7,266 nt of DNA from Nitrospirota bacterium (GTDB taxonomy: Bacteria > Nitrospirota > Nitrospiria > Nitrospirales > Nitrospiraceae), in assembly GCA_016195505.1 (NCBI GenBank), contig JACPZN010000212.1, forward strand, positions 1 through 7,266, given 5' to 3'. Position numbers and translations under genes: made by a program. Positions 6,262-7,266 of the stretch are shown piece after piece (positions within the stretch are counted from its first letter, which is position 1; every line of letters begins with the position of its first letter). The notes under the pieces are model-generated. The model did not search any database. It saw nothing but the letters and a program-made list of their open reading frames with translations, and was not told the DNA's origin.

Positions 6262-6308
6262 TATAACTTTTCTCGACCAGGAAAATCAGTCGGTTCGGCA
6301 ACGACGTT

Positions 6309-7160
6309 GTGGGCGGAGTAAAACTTTTCACGAGTGCCTGCGCTTTTATCTGCATTAATCTCACATTGTTTGCGTGTAGCGACAGCGGAACGCCGCCAAA
6401 GCTAGAGGCGCACGCGTATTCGAGTACTCAAGCCTCGGTGCGTTGCGACCCCCAGGTGCGTGGAGGCTCCGCAGGCGCGATCGACGGCGAGGTCTCCGCT
6501 GACGGTATCCGCTATAACGTACGCACACCGTCCAACTACGACGCCTCCGTTGCTCATCCCTTGCTGATGGTCTACGCGCCTGTCGGCCAGGGCCGCTGGG
6601 CGTCGGAGCGGCTTACCGGACTCACCCCGCCAGCAACCGGCGCCGGCTTTGTGGTGGTCTATGCGGATCACCGGCCGCTCGGTATTCCTACCATCGAGCA
6701 GCTTGGTACGGTTCCCGGCCTAGTCGCAAAGAAATGGTGCATCGACCAGAAGAGAGTATATGTAACCGGTCATTCCGATGGCGGTACCGTGTCGTTGATG
6801 CTCGCCGTGCTTGATCAAACCAAGAGCCTGCCGGCTGCTATCGCGCCGAGTGCCGCCGGATTGACCAGAAAGGATCTGGAGGCATTCCAATGCCGGCCAC
6901 CCATCCCAGTCATGATTATGCACAGCGCGAAGGACGCATTGTTCCCTGGTTGGGGTGCCCAGGCAGGAACGTGGTGGGCTGAGTGCGACAAGTGCGAGCT
7001 GGCAACGACGAAAAAGCTAGATGGCGGGTGCATTGCCTATCAGAAATGCGCCTCAGGTGGCGCGACGTTGTACTGTGAGGGGACCGGCGGTCATCGGGAA
7101 TGGCCCCAACTGAATCGATTCATGCTCGATTTCTTCGCTCATCCTGAAAGATTTCAGTAG
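6309..7160 (+). CDS. Predicted lipoprotein, PHB-depolymerase/LpqC-like alpha/beta-hydrolase
   Basis: A 283-residue predicted exported esterase or depolymerase; substrate unknown. The N-terminus has a lysine at 5, a hydrophobic stretch and a lipobox-like LFAC with Cys23; Ser at +2 suggests outer-membrane sorting. Hydrolase features: IRYNVRTPSNYD at 67-78, HPLLMVYAP at 83-91, nucleophile elbow GHSDGG at 154-159 (Ser156), a likely acid Asp209 in MHSAKDALFP, and His262 in GGHREWP. The order Ser, Asp, His and the final 'GGGH-WP'-like block resemble the LpqC/poly(3-hydroxybutyrate) depolymerase/feruloyl esterase family (COG3509). Eight further cysteines (46, 144, 195, 226, 229, 241, 247, 256) suggest disulfides, fitting an extracytoplasmic site. 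The GTG at 6309 is the only plausible start, as an in-frame stop lies at 6264 and no ATG follows it; no Shine-Dalgarno is evident. It is 105 bases from pgsA and unrelated to the Kdo genes, so probably its own transcription unit. Confidence 0.8.
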   Translation: MGGVKLFTSACAFICINLTLFACSDSGTPPKLEAHAYSSTQASVRCDPQVRGGSAGAIDGEVSADGIRYNVRTPSNYDASVAHPLLMVYAPVGQGRWASERLTGLTPPATGAGFVVVYADHRPLGIPTIEQLGTVPGLVAKKWCIDQKRVYVTGHSDGGTVSLMLAVLDQTKSLPAAIAPSAAGLTRKDLEAFQCRPPIPVMIMHSAKDALFPGWGAQAGTWWAECDKCELATTKKLDGGCIAYQKCASGGATLYCEGTGGHREWPQLNRFMLDFFAHPERFQ

Positions 7161-7227
7161 CGTTCAAAAATCGTGTTCGTCCAGACCGTTGCGTGAGCAA
7201 GCAGCAGCCGTACGTTCGCTAGGTGTT

Positions 7228-7266
7228 ATGGATAATCAAGGACTTCTCGCGGTTCTCGTAGTCTTC
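7228..7266 (+). CDS. Possible start of a membrane protein (partial, runs off the window)
   Basis: An ATG at 7228 opens a frame to the window edge reading MDNQGLLAVLVVF, which looks like the short polar head and first membrane helix of an inner-membrane protein. AGG at 7221-7223 lies 4 bases upstream, a weak ribosome-binding match. The frame is also open upstream to an in-frame TTG at 7189. Only 13 residues are visible, so this is a weak call; no function can be given. The rest of the 7161-7227 gap shows no terminator or promoter that I can support. Confidence 0.3.
   Translation, partial: MDNQGLLAVLVVF

Noticed and set aside
6236..6267. Possible sigma70 promoter before the hydrolase gene (TTGCAT ... 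TATAAC)
   Set aside because: The spacing is 20 bases, too long for a standard promoter, and the TTGCAT lies within the presumed repeat fragment.
1..7266. An undescribed multi-gene system such as defence, secretion or novel metabolism
   Set aside because: Every complete gene belongs to a known family with intact catalytic residues; only the lipoprotein hydrolase has an unknown substrate, and it has no evident partner genes here.

Overview
The window is a moderately GC-rich, tightly packed, all plus-strand stretch from a Gram-negative (LPS-making) bacterium. Protein style, gene order and a recognisable intergenic repeat fragment after pgsA suggest a Nitrospira-like member of the Nitrospirota. 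That placement rests on memory of such genomes, not on a search.

Layout: the window opens inside the 3' end of lepB (signal peptidase I, 1-153). It is followed by rfaE1/hldA (heptose-7-phosphate kinase, kinase domain only), kdsB (CMP-Kdo synthetase), pyrG (CTP synthase), a 128-base spacer built of degenerate inverted heptamers, kdsA (Kdo-8-phosphate synthase, metal-dependent type), kdsD (arabinose-5-phosphate isomerase, SIS plus two CBS domains) and pgsA (phosphatidylglycerophosphate synthase). Most junctions are overlaps or gaps under 50 bases, so lepB to pgsA looks like one envelope-biogenesis operon, with the pyrG/kdsA spacer as the only likely internal control point. After pgsA the character changes: a 105-base gap holds what looks like a decayed repeat fragment, then comes a stand-alone lipoprotein of the PHB-depolymerase/LpqC-like alpha/beta-hydrolase group (6309-7160), and possibly the first codons of a membrane protein at the right edge.

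How the genes work together: KdsD makes D-arabinose 5-phosphate, KdsA condenses it with PEP to Kdo-8-phosphate, and after dephosphorylation (no kdsC in this window) KdsB activates Kdo with CTP. RfaE1 phosphorylates heptose 7-phosphate for the ADP-heptose branch of the inner core. PyrG supplies the CTP used directly by KdsB and indirectly, as CDP-diacylglycerol, by PgsA. LepB and PgsA serve the membrane side. Catalytic residues are intact in every complete gene, so this is functional housekeeping DNA. I see no phage, transposase, CRISPR, toxin-antitoxin or defence genes, and no evidence of an undescribed multi-gene system. The points most worth a second look are the heptamer inverted repeat inside the operon, the repeat fragment after pgsA, and the cysteine-rich lipoprotein hydrolase.
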